A stretch of 46,753 nt of DNA from contig CALKGI010000115.1 in the NCBI GenBank assembly GCA_938085045.1, positions 1 to 46,753 of the forward strand, read 5' to 3'. How positions within the stretch are numbered: position 1 is the first letter of the stretch; each line of letters opens with the position of its first letter. Positions 27,812 through 35,842 of this stretch are shown here, piece after piece. The position numbers and the translations under genes are program-made. The DNA comes from an uncultured Alteromonadaceae bacterium (GTDB lineage: Bacteria; Pseudomonadota; Gammaproteobacteria; Enterobacterales; Alteromonadaceae). Under the pieces are notes generated by a model. That model made no database searches. It saw only the letters and a list, made by a program, of their open reading frames with translations, and was not told the DNA's origin.

Positions 27812-28699
27812 ATGATAAAAACGCTCACGACACTAACTTTACTATTACTTTGCTTCAACAGCTTTGCCAACACCGGAAAATACACAGCTGCTGGTATTAA
27901 AAATGATGCTGAGTTCGAGCGGTTTTTTCAATCGATTCAACAAAATATTCGCATTAATGACAGTGTTGCATTGAGCAAAAAAATCGAATACCCCATGACC
28001 ATTTTCATCAATGGCAAACCCAATAAAATCGATCGACCGCAAAACTTCATAAGTGAGTATGACAGACTTTTTACCGCCGATTTAAAAACAGTTTTATTGT
28101 GTCATAAGGTAGAAGACCTAACAGTAAACAACAAAGGCGTTTCGACTAGCAGGGGTGCAATGCGGATGAATCTTGCTTTTCAAAAAGCACCTAGTGAATA
28201 CGACGCCCTTGTGCATGCTGACCGTTCAAATCGAGATTTTTGGCAACTGAAAATTAACACCGTCATAGTATCAGTCATGACCAAAATCGTCGCTAAACGA
28301 TGCACTAAGCAAAAAGAATCACCCGTTAAAGACTCTGCTGATTGTACTAAAACTGCCATCACTCAAAGGCAGATGAACCAATGTTTGCACAAAAAAAACC
28401 AGAAATCACAGCAAATGCTCGACAGTTTAATCGCCCAACTTAAAGAGCGTCTACCAGCCGCGCCGGAAGCTTCTTTAGACAAAGCCCAAATAGCTTGGCA
28501 AGAAATGGTCGAGAATGACTGTGCAATTGAAAGTTGGCACGCTGACGGAGGGTCGGCATCACCAATGGTCGCAGCAGCTTGTCGCAACAGTCATAATCGT
28601 TTGCGAATAGATCAAATTCGCGTTTATTTTTGCCACCCAATGAAAGCCAATTGCAAACCATCCCAGCAATATCAAGCGTTTTTGGAAGCCACCAAGTAA
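27812..28699 (+). CDS. Exported protein with LprI/DUF1311 lysozyme-inhibitor domain, cassette gene B
   Basis: A 295-residue protein with a signal peptide (LLLLCFNSFANTG). Residues about 20-165 are homologous to protein A (FERFFQSIQQNI, KKIEYPMTIF, DLKTVLLC, STSRGAMRMN). Residues about 176-290 form an LprI/DUF1311 domain: DCTKTAITQRQMNQC, LDKAQIAWQEMVENDCAIES and GGSASPMVAAAC, with the family's cysteines. M. tuberculosis LprI inhibits lysozyme, so this protein is the best candidate to block the GH24 tip encoded upstream. It follows gene A by 1 bp and forms part of an A-B-C cassette that is repeated downstream. Confidence 0.82.
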   Translation: MIKTLTTLTLLLLCFNSFANTGKYTAAGIKNDAEFERFFQSIQQNIRINDSVALSKKIEYPMTIFINGKPNKIDRPQNFISEYDRLFTADLKTVLLCHKVEDLTVNNKGVSTSRGAMRMNLAFQKAPSEYDALVHADRSNRDFWQLKINTVIVSVMTKIVAKRCTKQKESPVKDSADCTKTAITQRQMNQCLHKKNQKSQQMLDSLIAQLKERLPAAPEASLDKAQIAWQEMVENDCAIESWHADGGSASPMVAAACRNSHNRLRIDQIRVYFCHPMKANCKPSQQYQAFLEATK

Positions 28700-28762
28700 A
28701 GGTTATGTTGCAAACACCAAGTAGTCATTGCAAACACAAAGTAAAAAGGCAAACGACAGCAA

Positions 28763-28837
28763 ATGTACCAACTTAAATTAACGACGCTGCTTTTATGCTT
28801 AATGCTCTTAGGGACATTTTCATGCGATATTTATTAA
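28763..28837 (+). CDS. Possible 24-residue lipoprotein overlapping the start of gene C
   Basis: A 24-codon frame that reads as a complete lipoprotein signal peptide: a Lys near the N-terminus, a Leu-rich core, and a lipobox ending GTFSC at residue 21, then three residues and stop. It overlaps gene C in another frame. The duplicate cassette keeps only its last nine codons (ending TLSCDVY). It may be a tiny lipoprotein, resembling the signal part of bacteriocin release proteins, or the relic of a longer lipoprotein gene. No strong ribosome-binding site is seen. Confidence 0.3.
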   Translation: MYQLKLTTLLLCLMLLGTFSCDIY

Positions 28838-29355
28838 TAATTACAATATTGTTTACACAGGCAGCTGCCGCCAGTAGTGTTCTTCCAGCACATGTTTACA
28901 GCGCCTGCAATATACCCACAACAGACACAACAAAAGTCAAAACAGTGGTCGACGATAAACTGATCTTCGAACTTGACCAACATCAGTTGAACTGGCAAAA
29001 AATCATTCCAACGCTTAGTAAATACAAAATCGAAAAAGAGCCGTTCAAAACCACACACGGATCCAATTCGGTATACCATATTGCCAAAATCACAGTCGAC
29101 GAAAATCAGTTGTCCTATTTTTACACAGAGCACAAACAGTTCCCTGTCTGCATTTCACTTTCGACAACAACGACGATATTACCTTCGTTTACGATGCTCA
29201 AACAGCAATTATCTTTTTTCCAACGCAAATATCACTTCGACGAAGCCATAGAGCAACTGGTAATCACTAATTTAGAAAGCGGTATTAAAATCACATTGTT
29301 CTTTAGCAAAAACGTTTTGACGAAATTTGTCTACCACACTGTTTATGTAGATTAA
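28822..29355 (+). CDS. Exported protein of unknown family, cassette gene C
   Basis: A 177-residue protein starting at ATG 28822, with GGGA 8 bp upstream. It has a signal peptide (YLLIITILFTQAAA, cleavage before SSVLP) and a mature part with two cysteines (SACNIP, PVCISL) that are kept in C'. Conserved blocks shared with C' are VKTVVDD, YHIAKI, LPSFT, LSFFQRKYHFDE and LTKFV. I recognise no family. It always follows B in this array, so it may complete an immunity or inhibitor complex in the periplasm. Confidence 0.7.
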   Translation: MRYLLIITILFTQAAAASSVLPAHVYSACNIPTTDTTKVKTVVDDKLIFELDQHQLNWQKIIPTLSKYKIEKEPFKTTHGSNSVYHIAKITVDENQLSYFYTEHKQFPVCISLSTTTTILPSFTMLKQQLSFFQRKYHFDEAIEQLVITNLESGIKITLFFSKNVLTKFVYHTVYVD

Positions 29356-29362
29356 CAAGACA

Positions 29363-29884
29363 GTGAACCAGTTTAAAATAGTAACGTTGTTTTTACTGAT
29401 AACCTCCATATCGGCACAAGCAGGCAAATATTCCGTTATAGGTGTTGATGACGACAATCAAGTCGAATCGTTCTTTGTGTCAATTCAACAAGATATCAAA
29501 GCGAATGATGCGATATCACTTAGTGAAAAAGTCATCTACCCATTCAGAATTTATTCTGAAAAAGAAACAATCAAGCTCCACTCAAAACAACAATTTATTG
29601 AAAGTTACAGCCAGTTTATGACCAATACTTTGAAAGCTGCATTACTTTGCCAGACTACCGATGACTTACGGGCAAATTCCGGTGGCCTCAGAGCAGCCAG
29701 AGGCGCTATTTGGATGAACTCGGTGTTTATTGGCAAACCCGGCACACTTGATCGTGAGCGCCACAAAAAAGGACTCGATAGACACATGTGGCAGCTTAAG
29801 GTTAGAAATTTTGATAATGGTCAAATGGCAACTTTAGTCGTGCAAGATTGCAAAAAACGAATGAAATCAGAGTCAAAAGATTAA
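29363..29884 (+). CDS. Exported immunity-like protein, cassette gene A' (duplicate of A)
   Basis: A 173-residue paralogue of gene A with the same layout: signal peptide (VTLFLLITSISAQA), KYSVIGVDDDNQVESFF, SKQQFIESYSQFM, ALLCQTTDDLRANS and LRAARGAIWMN. It starts with GTG at 29363, 7 bp after gene C, and ends 1 bp before B', as A does before B. Both cysteines are conserved. Differences cluster in the middle (YPFRIYSEKE for YPLNIFTEKE), which might shift the binding partner. Confidence 0.75.
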   Translation: MNQFKIVTLFLLITSISAQAGKYSVIGVDDDNQVESFFVSIQQDIKANDAISLSEKVIYPFRIYSEKETIKLHSKQQFIESYSQFMTNTLKAALLCQTTDDLRANSGGLRAARGAIWMNSVFIGKPGTLDRERHKKGLDRHMWQLKVRNFDNGQMATLVVQDCKKRMKSESKD

Positions 29885-29885
29885 T

Positions 29886-30506
29886 ATGATAAAAACGATT
29901 TCTGTACTGAGTTTACTATTACTTTGCTTCAGCAGCTTTGCCAACACTGGCAAATATGCAGTGGCAGGTATAACAAACGATACTGAATTCGAACAGTTTT
30001 TTCAATCAATACAACAAGATGTACGTGACAACAATAAAGTAGGGCTAAGCAAAAAGCTACATTACCCCATCACCATCTATATCCACCGTAAACCCAACAA
30101 AATTGATGGACCACAAAAGTTCATCAGTGAGTATGACAACCTCTTTGTTGAAGATTTTAAAACAGTGTTACTGTGTCAAACTATTAAGGGGTTATCAATT
30201 GGTAGCAAAGGTGTTTCTACCAGTCGTGGGGCAATGTGGATTAATCAGGTTTTTCAAAAACCTGCCAGTGATTATGACCCCCTATTACATGCAGATCTAA
30301 CCGACCCAAACCTTTGGCAACTTAAAATAAACGCAATCAGTGTCTCCAGCATTACCGCAAATGTTGCTCGCCAATGCCGAGAGAAAAAGTACAGCATGCC
30401 AATAGACAATGCCATTGAACAAAGCAAGCACAATTGCTCTCAAACATCAGTATCCCAAGCAGATCTCAACTCATGTTTTGGCAAAAAAACCAGTAGTCGC
30501 AATTAA
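29886..30506 (+). CDS. Duplicate of gene B lacking the LprI domain (B')
   Basis: A 206-residue paralogue of B with a near-identical signal peptide (LLLLCFSSFANTG) and the complete A-like domain (FEQFFQSIQQDV, KKLHYPITIY, FKTVLLCQ, STSRGAMWIN). After HNCSQTSVSQADLNSCFGKK, the first bit of the LprI domain, it stops within five codons. Aligning the DNA with B shows the sequence jumping from the AAAACCAG in the LprI coding part to TAGTC, which in the first cassette lies after the B stop codon. About 320 bp, the LprI domain, were therefore removed in this copy or, less likely, gained in B. Confidence 0.75.
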   Translation: MIKTISVLSLLLLCFSSFANTGKYAVAGITNDTEFEQFFQSIQQDVRDNNKVGLSKKLHYPITIYIHRKPNKIDGPQKFISEYDNLFVEDFKTVLLCQTIKGLSIGSKGVSTSRGAMWINQVFQKPASDYDPLLHADLTDPNLWQLKINAISVSSITANVARQCREKKYSMPIDNAIEQSKHNCSQTSVSQADLNSCFGKKTSSRN

Positions 30507-30530
30507 TACTTGCCCCCTAAGGACACTCTC

Positions 30531-31085
30531 ATGCGATGTTTATTAATAATTATAATATTATTTACACAGGTAGCTGTCGCCAGTAGTGTTCTTCCAGCAC
30601 ACGTTGACAGCGCCTGCAATATCCCCCTAACAGAAAAAGTCAAAACAGTGGTCGACGACGAATTAATATCCAGCTTAAAAACCAACCAATTAAGCTGGAA
30701 AAAAATCAAATCCACTCTTGCTAAACATAAAATCGAAAAAGAAGCGTTCATAGGCAGACATGACGCAAGTTTAACGTACCACATTGCCAAAATAGCAATT
30801 GACGACAATCAGCTGTCTTATTATCTTTCTGAGCAAAAGCAATGGCTAATATGTGTGTCACTATCGCCAACTGCTGCGATATTGCCATCGTTTACTTTGC
30901 TTAAGCAGCCATTATCTTTTTTTCAACGCAAATATCACTTTGACGAAACCGTAGAACAACTGGTGATTATAGATTTTGAATCCACCAATAAAATTACCCT
31001 AACCTTCAACGAGAATGTTATGACGAAGTTTGTCTTTCATGCCAATTATCTCGACTCACAAATGAGCAGGGGTTCACAGCAGTGA
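30531..31085 (+). CDS. Exported protein of unknown family, cassette gene C' (duplicate of C)
   Basis: A 184-residue paralogue of C, beginning at ATG 30531 with AAGGA 7 bp upstream. The signal peptide (CLLIIIILFTQVAVA), the two cysteines (SACNIP, LICVSL) and the blocks VKTVVDD, YHIAKI, LPSFTLLKQ and FFQRKYHFDE are shared with C. It is a few residues longer at the C-terminus. It is the last gene before the right-hand 123-bp repeat. Confidence 0.7.
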   Translation: MRCLLIIIILFTQVAVASSVLPAHVDSACNIPLTEKVKTVVDDELISSLKTNQLSWKKIKSTLAKHKIEKEAFIGRHDASLTYHIAKIAIDDNQLSYYLSEQKQWLICVSLSPTAAILPSFTLLKQPLSFFQRKYHFDETVEQLVIIDFESTNKITLTFNENVMTKFVFHANYLDSQMSRGSQQ

Positions 31086-31145
31086 ATTGCCATGACATCC
31101 CACCTCACTCTTGGTCTGTCTATAACGCCTTGCTCTTTTTTGTTA

Positions 31146-31268
31146 TTCGATAGAGGCCGGTGTAACGGAGTCTCCGCAACAGGGTTCAGAGCAAAAAAAC
31201 GCAGGGACAGACAAGCTGTCCACAAACTTTTTTTGGTCTTACCCCAGCCGGTGATGGCTGGTAGATGT
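31146..31268 (+). repeat. 123-bp direct repeat, right copy, flanking the RHS-immunity region
   Basis: Same length and orientation as 23957-24079, with only a handful of base differences (for instance GAGTCT for GAGGCT and AGGGTTCAG for AGGGGTCAG). Sequence similarity stops sharply on both sides of the repeat. Confidence 0.8.
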
Positions 31269-31315
31269 TACAAGCTAAAGGGCTATTTGGATAAGCTCAG
31301 TGTTTATTGCAGCAC

Positions 31316-31882
31316 CTATTCCTCTAAATATTCCCGCTTCAACAGCGCATACAAATACTCACTACCCCAGCAGCCTTTAAACAGAATATTCTCAACAAAA
31401 TGCGCTTCTTGTCTGAAGTTAGATTTTTCAAGCACTGTTGCGGCGGGCTTATTAAGCGCATCAACAAAGGCGATGATTCGGCGTTTATTCAAGTCGTTGA
31501 AAATAAATGCGAGCAGGCTGTCCATTGTTTCTTTAGCAAAACCTTTGCCTTGATTTTCGCCAGCCAAGGTTAAACCCAATTCAACTTGCTGGTCTTTCTC
31601 GTCACCCTCAATAAAGTGAATCACACAATCGCCCACCAGCTTATTGGTTTGTTTGTCGGCAATGGCAATTTGATACCACGACCCTGCCTCGCCAAATGAC
31701 AATGCCTGTTGTTTGTCAAAAAACGCTTTGGCCATGTCCATGTCGTAGTTATTCCAGCTTTGATAGCGGGCAACCTCAGGTTCATTTCGATACTCGGCAA
31801 ATGCTGGCAAATCAGCTTCGGTGAAATCTCTAAATACCAGTCGGGTTGAACTCATTCCTGCGAATTTGGCCAATGGTTTCAT
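31316..31882 (-). CDS. GNAT-family acetyltransferase, RimJ/RimL-like
   Basis: A 188-residue protein with the start typical of Acetyltransf_3 enzymes (STRLVFRDFTEADLPAFAEYRNEPEV), a WYQIAIADKQTNKLVGDC strand block, the acetyl-CoA loop region LGLTLAGENQGKGFAKETMD and the end block ALNKPAATVLEKSNFRQEAH. It acetylates an amine, possibly a protein N-terminus or small molecule. The acceptor is unknown. AGGAAA lies upstream of the ATG. Its stop is about 48 bp from the right-hand 123-bp repeat. Confidence 0.85.
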   Translation of the reverse strand: MKPLAKFAGMSSTRLVFRDFTEADLPAFAEYRNEPEVARYQSWNNYDMDMAKAFFDKQQALSFGEAGSWYQIAIADKQTNKLVGDCVIHFIEGDEKDQQVELGLTLAGENQGKGFAKETMDSLLAFIFNDLNKRRIIAFVDALNKPAATVLEKSNFRQEAHFVENILFKGCWGSEYLYALLKREYLEE

Positions 31883-32045
31883 TTGTCTTTTCCTACAGTC
31901 GCTTGTTTGTATTTGTTCGAGCTTTGCAATATATTCAGCCTCGCAAAAAAAAGCTACTATTCATTTTGGATTCAGTAAATTGCTTTATAATGATTTCTCG
32001 ATCAAACGCTACAAATCAAGTCCGTTAGCAATCATGGAGTTACAA

Positions 32046-33455
32046 ATGCGAACCGTTTCAAACATCAGAGTCTTATTTATCCTTTTTGCCGGACTTGTCA
32101 CCACAGGCTGTGCCCACAAAGACTTAATTGATGCCGGTGAAGATTACAATCGTCAGGGCCGCTATGAGCTGGCCGTAGCCAAATATAGTAAAGCGCTCGA
32201 ACTCGAACCCAACAACAAAAAAACCCGTGCAAAACTAAACATTGCACAACTGCAATTAGACCTGTGGTTAGACGATTTATTGATTGAAGCCGATGCCGCC
32301 AAGCAAAATGGCTTAGATGGCCGGGCATTGCTGCTTTACAGCAAAGTCGCAAAGCTTCGCAATGAGCCAGACGCGCGCGGTCTGTACAAACAACTCCACC
32401 AGCAATTGGGCAACAACGTTCGTTATAAAGTTGCCGCGAAATATCCAGCTACTTTGGGCAAAAACCTCGGCCACCGACTCAAAGACATTCAAATAATTAA
32501 CAAGGCTGATAGAAATCAAAGCAATCAATTTACGGTTAAACTGTCTTATTCAAAACCAACTTTCAAAACCAGAACAAAACTCAAAGACCGCAGTCAGTCT
32601 TACGTCAGCGGCGTAGAAACAGTTGCCAATCCAGATTACCTGCACCTTCAAGACGACATAGCTCAAGACCGCGAAAATGTGCATAATTACGCCGAGCAAT
32701 ACGATCACCTTTATTCAGACGTTCAAGCCGCGCAAAGAAAACTCACCAGCTTACGTAAAGACCGCGAAATAGCACAATTAAAAATGGGTAATTCTCAGCC
32801 AAACAGTTCGACTTATCAGCACTGGCACAACGAGGTTTACCGTTTAAATGGTTTGGTTTCAAACGCCGAAAAAAGCCTGTCAGGCTTTCAACACGAGTAT
32901 GACGACATAAGTCACAAACTGGGTTCAGTCAAAGCACAGCTCAGCAAACACCTCAGTGAATTGTCTTATTTACCCCCTACAGCCCAGCAAGATGTCTACT
33001 CCGATTACGATTATCAAATAAAAGAAGTGACGCGCTTGGCCACAGGCACACTCACGCTAGCCTTCAAAGGTGAAGGGGTAAAGTCGAAAAACATCAGCAC
33101 CAGTCATACCGACATAGGCCACGAGTCTCACCCCACAATTGACCTTGACTATAATCCAGTGAAATTAAAGCCAGAATCAAGAATGACCAGTGACTATTAT
33201 AAAGAAGCCCGTAAACAAGCCGAAAAAGCCCTAACCCAGCATATGACAGACTATCGCAACAACTTAAGAGACAAAGCCAACCAACTGTCAGGCATTGATG
33301 AGAAGCTCGAAGCTTGGGTGCGCTACGGTTTGTCTGGCGAAAAAGGCGTTGACGAGGGCACTGCACGTCGAATGCAAAGTCAGTTACAACAAGAATTTGG
33401 TATTGCAGGGGAGTTTAATATCAATAAATTGCTGCATTTATATATAGTGCGCTAA
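32046..33455 (+). CDS. TPR-containing lipoprotein with coiled-coil region
   Basis: A 469-residue protein starting at ATG 32046, with GGAG 6 bp upstream; an earlier ATG at 32034 has no such site. The lipobox is LVTTGC. A TPR-like pair follows (DAGEDYNRQGRYELAVAKYS, KALELEPNNKKTRAKLNIA). Between about residues 190 and 320 heptad-rich helices (QAAQRKLTSLRKDREIAQLK) suggest a coiled coil. The final third is unassigned. It is probably anchored in a membrane and acts as a scaffold. Divergent from the acetyltransferase gene, no operon partner apparent. Confidence 0.7.
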   Translation: MRTVSNIRVLFILFAGLVTTGCAHKDLIDAGEDYNRQGRYELAVAKYSKALELEPNNKKTRAKLNIAQLQLDLWLDDLLIEADAAKQNGLDGRALLLYSKVAKLRNEPDARGLYKQLHQQLGNNVRYKVAAKYPATLGKNLGHRLKDIQIINKADRNQSNQFTVKLSYSKPTFKTRTKLKDRSQSYVSGVETVANPDYLHLQDDIAQDRENVHNYAEQYDHLYSDVQAAQRKLTSLRKDREIAQLKMGNSQPNSSTYQHWHNEVYRLNGLVSNAEKSLSGFQHEYDDISHKLGSVKAQLSKHLSELSYLPPTAQQDVYSDYDYQIKEVTRLATGTLTLAFKGEGVKSKNISTSHTDIGHESHPTIDLDYNPVKLKPESRMTSDYYKEARKQAEKALTQHMTDYRNNLRDKANQLSGIDEKLEAWVRYGLSGEKGVDEGTARRMQSQLQQEFGIAGEFNINKLLHLYIVR

Positions 33456-33493
33456 AGTCATTACAGACTTTGAACAAACTCTAGAGGTTACCT

Positions 33494-34591
33494 ATGTGGG
33501 ATCAATTTAAATCAACGCTAGAAGATTGCCTGTGTCCACCGGGCAATGGCGTATTTACGGTCAACACCGGCAAAGAGCGCAAAACTAAATTACATCAAGC
33601 GTTATACGGCACTACCGAAAACGTTGATGCATTGTACAAAGAAAAACTAAACGAATTACCCACCGCTGGTAAAGCGGTGATTTTGGGCGTTTGCTCAGAT
33701 TGCGGCGGCGGCATATTACGCGGGGCCAACTGGGGGCCATTATTTTTACGCAACACCCTACTCGACTTATATCCTGACCTAAATGCCTATGACATGGGCG
33801 ATATCAGGGTAATACCCCACATGTTGCACGACAAATACATGAACGAAGCCACCATAACCAACTGCCGCAAAGCTCTCTATAAAGACGAAAACGCCAAGCA
33901 TAGCGTTGCACCACTATCGATAACACAAGACGTTGCTACCCAATTTTATAAAAACTTCCCCGACAAAGGCATATTCGGCATTGGCGGCGACCACTCATGT
34001 AGTTATCCACTAACCAAAGCTTGGTTGTTGGCGAAAAAAGCCCAAGGCAAAAAAGCCGCCATCATCCATTTTGACGCCCACACCGACTTACTGGTCGAGC
34101 GCTTAGGTATAGATTTGTGCTTTGGTTCTTGGTGTACGCATATACTCGAAGACTTGCCTAAACCCAATCATCTGATCCAAATTGGCATTCGCTCAACCGG
34201 CAAACCAAAAGAACACTGGCAAGAAACTTTTGGCGTAGTGCAACACTGGACTTGTGATGTAAAAGAGCAAGGTGCCGAGGCGATAGTCGCAGGTATTGTG
34301 GCGCAGTTAAAGGCCGACAAAGTAGATGAGCTTTATGTCAGCTTTGATATCGATGCCATAGATTCAGAGTATGTGGCGGCCACCGGCACGCCAGAACCCG
34401 ACGGCATGAGCCAAGAAGAAGCGCTAACAATTATTCAAACTTTGGCTGACAATTTTCCAATCACCGGAGCTGATATGATGGAGATAGCGCCGTTTTTAAA
34501 CACGTCACAACAGCACAGTAACGAGCCCGAAACGACTTTAAAGGTAGGAGCAGATATTTCGGCAGTGTTGCTTAAGGCTATGCAGACGTAG
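33494..34591 (+). CDS. Arginase/agmatinase/formimidoylglutamase-family hydrolase
   Basis: A 365-residue ureohydrolase-fold protein. The binuclear manganese ligands are in place: GIGGDHSCSY, IIHFDAHTDL and VSFDIDAIDSEY. The family cleaves arginine, agmatine, formimidoylglutamate or related guanidino compounds. The long N-terminal part with DCGGGILRGANWGP and the GTPEPDGMSQEEA block place it in a less studied branch, so the substrate stays open. GAGGT lies 6 bp before the ATG. No histidine- or arginine-catabolism genes are nearby. Confidence 0.87.
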   Translation: MWDQFKSTLEDCLCPPGNGVFTVNTGKERKTKLHQALYGTTENVDALYKEKLNELPTAGKAVILGVCSDCGGGILRGANWGPLFLRNTLLDLYPDLNAYDMGDIRVIPHMLHDKYMNEATITNCRKALYKDENAKHSVAPLSITQDVATQFYKNFPDKGIFGIGGDHSCSYPLTKAWLLAKKAQGKKAAIIHFDAHTDLLVERLGIDLCFGSWCTHILEDLPKPNHLIQIGIRSTGKPKEHWQETFGVVQHWTCDVKEQGAEAIVAGIVAQLKADKVDELYVSFDIDAIDSEYVAATGTPEPDGMSQEEALTIIQTLADNFPITGADMMEIAPFLNTSQQHSNEPETTLKVGADISAVLLKAMQT

Positions 34592-34617
34592 ACTTAAAAA
34601 ACTACATGATAAGACGT

Positions 34618-34914
34618 TCAAAACACCCCGCAATTAATCCACTTGGAGAAAACATGCATTTTCTCCCGCTCAACTTGCTGTAAACCCGCCATGTTCTCGA
34701 ATTTTATTTCGAAGTCAATCGCATCTTTTTTACCCACACATTGCAGCGCTTTGGCTTCAGTCGATTCAGGTTGACCGTTAGGTTTAACACTCGCATTGAC
34801 ATAATATCGCTGGGTACCCAACTGTTGTTCAACATTAATAATAACCGCGTACAACAACAGTAATATGCACATGAAAATAGGGTATTTTAATGGGATGGAA
34901 TTGAGTTTATTCAC
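34618..34914 (-). CDS. Small membrane-anchored protein of unknown function
   Basis: A 98-residue protein with one N-terminal transmembrane segment (YPIFMCILLLLYAVIINV, about residues 11-28) and a periplasmic part containing two cysteines (LQCVG, INCGV). The start is GTG at 34914 with GAG about 9 bp upstream. No family recognised. The membrane anchor followed by a soluble domain, the cysteine pair and ribosome-binding site support a real gene. Confidence 0.55.
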   Translation of the reverse strand: MNKLNSIPLKYPIFMCILLLLYAVIINVEQQLGTQRYYVNASVKPNGQPESTEAKALQCVGKKDAIDFEIKFENMAGLQQVEREKMHVFSKWINCGVF

Positions 34915-35077
34915 TTAAAATTCTCTTATAGGGACTTATAAACCGTTAATAACCTATGCTAACGACCCGCTCTTAATAGGTCAACATAGAAACCATGACC
35001 ATGTCATCAACATTCATCAACCATTCAGCAAACCCCGCATAAACTACCCCTAACTTGTAAAAACATTGAGCCCCCAC

Positions 35078-35659
35078 ATGAAAACATTAACCTACACTTC
35101 GCAGCCTATTCTTGCCCTGTTACTCATGGGCAGCATGTTCACTTTTAGCCACAATGCAAACGCCAATCCCGGATTAGGCGTGCAGGTGTTTGGCGAATCC
35201 AACAGCGACAACATCGAGATATCTGGTGCTAACCTTATCATCGGTAGCCAAAGTTTTGACAGGAATAAAAAGAGAGAGCATTCATTCTTATACACTGGCA
35301 TAGGTTTTAAAAACGTTGAAGGTTACTCGCCAAACGTCGATGGCACCTATCCACAAGTCATTTTTGGTTTGGCTATGCCATGGATAATCAGCCCATATGT
35401 TGAAGTAGGGTTTGACCCTTTTGATTATTTAGTTGAAGAGTTCGACGAATATGATGACGGTATCAATTCATACTTAGGTGTGGGTGCTCGCTTATCACTA
35501 AACCGCTATGTGTCGCTGGATGTAGGTTACAAATACCATCATTTTTCTGATGATAGCGATAACTTTAATAGCTACTCAGACCAATATCATAACCACAACG
35601 GTTATTACGAAGACGAAGGCATAGGTACCGCTTCGGTCAGTTTGAATTTTTCGTTTTAG
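35078..35659 (+). CDS. Outer-membrane beta-barrel protein
   Basis: A 193-residue protein with a signal peptide (ILALLLMGSMFTFSHNANA) and alternating beta-strand patterns of an eight-stranded barrel (FLYTGIGFKNVEG, SYLGVGARLSLNRYVSLDVG, TASVSLNFSF). The C-terminal Phe is the usual Bam recognition signal. A His/Asp/Tyr-rich loop sits near residues 160-180 and might bind metal. The ATG at 35078 is used rather than TTG at 35066. A decayed second copy of the gene's 3' end lies at about 36192-36257. Confidence 0.75.
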   Translation: MKTLTYTSQPILALLLMGSMFTFSHNANANPGLGVQVFGESNSDNIEISGANLIIGSQSFDRNKKREHSFLYTGIGFKNVEGYSPNVDGTYPQVIFGLAMPWIISPYVEVGFDPFDYLVEEFDEYDDGINSYLGVGARLSLNRYVSLDVGYKYHHFSDDSDNFNSYSDQYHNHNGYYEDEGIGTASVSLNFSF

Positions 35660-35842
35660 GTTCCCTTCTGTAAGGGCAAATTCTACCGTAAAAAGAGCAA
35701 CGTAGGGGCAGATTTAAACGATAAAAGGGGAACGTTGGGGCAGCCCACACGTACCCCTTTTAGGGATTTATTCAATATTTCAGTGTGTTGCGTAATCAAG
35801 GGCAATCACGGGGGATGGCCCCTACTAAGGAACCTTGTCTAA
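35660..35842. repeat. Palindromes between the barrel gene and the small membrane gene
   Basis: No gene. CCCTT/AAGGG just after the stop forms a small hairpin. AAAAGGGG (35723-35730) pairs with CCCCTTTT (35754-35761). GGGCAATCACGGGGGATGGCCCCTAC begins at 35800 and is repeated with one change at 36272. Confidence 0.55.

Noticed and set aside
23957..31268. Region considered a composite transposon bounded by insertion sequences
   Set aside because: The flanking repeats are only 123 bp, in direct orientation, non-coding, and no transposase or integrase is present between them.
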